Assembly (NCBI GenBank): GCA_905373705.1
Contig: CAJPUA010000040.1
Location: 1-7,717, forward strand
Source: an uncultured Schwartzia sp.
Lineage (GTDB): Bacteria > Bacillota > Negativicutes > Selenomonadales > Selenomonadaceae
Length of the DNA stretch: 7,717 nt
Reading direction: 5' to 3'
Part shown: one piece after another, positions 7,056-7,717 of the stretch
How the letters are laid out: each line of letters starts with the position of its first letter
Numbering within the stretch: position 1 is the stretch's first letter
The notes under the pieces: generated by a model
The model's input: the letters and a program-made list of their open reading frames with translations, nothing else
What the model was told of the DNA's origin: nothing
Database searches by the model: none
Program-made: the position numbers and the translations under genes

Positions 7056-7717
7056 ATGGCAAAGATTACTGTGGTCGGATTGGGGCCGGGAGATTTCAGC
7101 CTGTTGACGCTGGCGGCATGGGAGACTTTACGCGGCGCATCCCGCCTTATTTTGCGGACGGCGGTCCACCCGACCGTGGCGGAGCTAAAGCGGCGCGGCA
7201 TACCCTTTGTTTCCTATGACGGATATTATGAGCGGGCGTCAGATTTTTCTTCGCTCTACGCGGCGATTGCTGCCGATTTGCTGGCGCAGGCGAAAGATAG
7301 AGCCGCTCTTGTCTATGCGGTGCCGGGGAGTCCGCTCGTTGCCGAGCGCACCGTTTCCCTCCTGCGGGAGCAGGCTTTAGAAGCAGGGGTCGAGCTGACT
7401 ATTTTGCCCGGGATGAGTTTTGTGGAGATTTTTTGCGCCCGCTTGGGAATCGATCCCATCGCGGGGCTGACGATTATCGATGCGGCGGACATCGAGCGCC
7501 TGCCGACGGGCCTCTTTACCGGCTGTATCGTGACGCAGGTATATAGCCCGGCGATTGCTTCGGAAACGAAGCTGAGCCTGATGGAACATCTGCCCGACGA
7601 ATATGAGATCGTTTACGCGCATAATCTGGGGCTTAGTGATGAATCCATCCGCCGTATCCCGCTCTACAAGCTGGATCGTCAGACGGACGTCGATCATTTA
7701 ACGAGCCTTTATCTGCC
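7056..7717 (+). CDS. mazG: YabN-type MazG family protein, N-terminal tetrapyrrole-methylase-like domain, 3'-truncated by the window edge
   Basis: The visible 220 codons match the N-terminal SAM-methyltransferase-like (TP_methylase) domain of Bacillus YabN-type proteins: MAKITVVGLGPGD at the start (GLGPGD 8-13), a YAVPGSPLVAE box (87-97), the IDPI region and QVYS (161-164), followed by a TKLSLMEHLPDEYE stretch. In this family a MazG nucleoside triphosphate pyrophosphohydrolase domain follows; it would lie beyond the right edge, so its presence here is inferred. The role is probably hydrolysis of (d)NTPs, including damaged or non-canonical ones, to monophosphates in the cytoplasm; the substrate of the methylase-like domain is unknown. 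ATG 7056 directly follows the mfd TGA with no gap, and AAGGAG (7041-7046) within the mfd end is 9 bases upstream, a strong ribosome binding site. Cotranscription with mfd is very likely. The mfd...yabN neighbourhood is known in Bacillus. The resemblance to tetrapyrrole methylases is structural and does not by itself tie it to the ahb genes. Confidence 0.93.
   Translation, partial: MAKITVVGLGPGDFSLLTLAAWETLRGASRLILRTAVHPTVAELKRRGIPFVSYDGYYERASDFSSLYAAIAADLLAQAKDRAALVYAVPGSPLVAERTVSLLREQALEAGVELTILPGMSFVEIFCARLGIDPIAGLTIIDAADIERLPTGLFTGCIVTQVYSPAIASETKLSLMEHLPDEYEIVYAHNLGLSDESIRRIPLYKLDRQTDVDHLTSLYL

Noticed and set aside
6623..7201. Minus-strand open frame spanning the mfd-mazG junction
   Set aside because: Ser/Arg-rich shadow across two well supported + strand genes; no motif supports it.
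7056..7717. Reading the mazG N-terminus as a siroheme/cobalamin methyltransferase linked to the ahb genes
   Set aside because: The sequence follows YabN rather than CobA/CbiF-type enzymes, and it belongs to the mfd transcription unit.
1..7717. Search for mobile elements, CRISPR repeats, tRNA/rRNA genes, phage genes or a new defence-like system
   Set aside because: Nearly every base falls in recognised housekeeping genes; I saw no terminal repeats, regularly spaced repeats, transposase motifs or cloverleaf sequences.

Overview
The window is ordinary, gene-dense chromosome from a Gram-positive-lineage (Firmicutes) bacterium. All genes lie on the + strand, and coding DNA is GC-rich with little intergenic space. 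The best guess for the lineage is an anaerobic Negativicutes relative (Selenomonas/Veillonella group) or another anaerobic Firmicute. Reasons: lon is followed by ysxC and mfd by yabN/mazG, both familiar Firmicute neighbourhoods, and a two-subunit siroheme decarboxylase (ahbA/ahbB) is present, which is typical of anaerobes. The lineage is inferred; no marker gene settles it.

Layout: (1) 2-1966, the 3' five-sixths of lon, the ATP-dependent protease, whose start lies left of the window. (2) 1963-2589, engB/ysxC, a ribosome-assembly GTPase overlapping the lon stop by 4 bases. (3) 2624-3076 and 3091-3561, two tandem AsnC/Lrp-like proteins that I read as the two siroheme decarboxylase subunits; a candidate promoter for them lies in the last codons of engB. 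(4) 3562-3734, a 173-base intergenic region holding, in order, an intrinsic terminator, a near-consensus sigma-A-type promoter and a second strong hairpin with a short T tract in the mfd leader. (5) 3735-7055, complete mfd, the transcription-repair coupling factor. (6) 7056-7717, the N-terminal part of a yabN-type mazG gene, starting directly after the mfd stop and running off the right edge.

There are two transcription blocks. The first (lon-engB-ahbA-ahbB) combines protein quality control, 50S subunit assembly and the first step of the alternative (siroheme-dependent) heme pathway, and ends at the terminator at 3582-3628. The second (mfd-mazG) starts at its own promoter and pairs transcription-coupled DNA repair with a probable nucleotide pyrophosphohydrolase.

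I see no mobile element, CRISPR array, tRNA/rRNA gene, phage gene or new defence-like system here. The most interesting non-coding signal is the promoter-hairpin arrangement in front of mfd, which could be an attenuator or a short-RNA unit. The most interesting gene-level point is that ahbAB sits where Bacillus-type genomes carry the hem biosynthesis operon.
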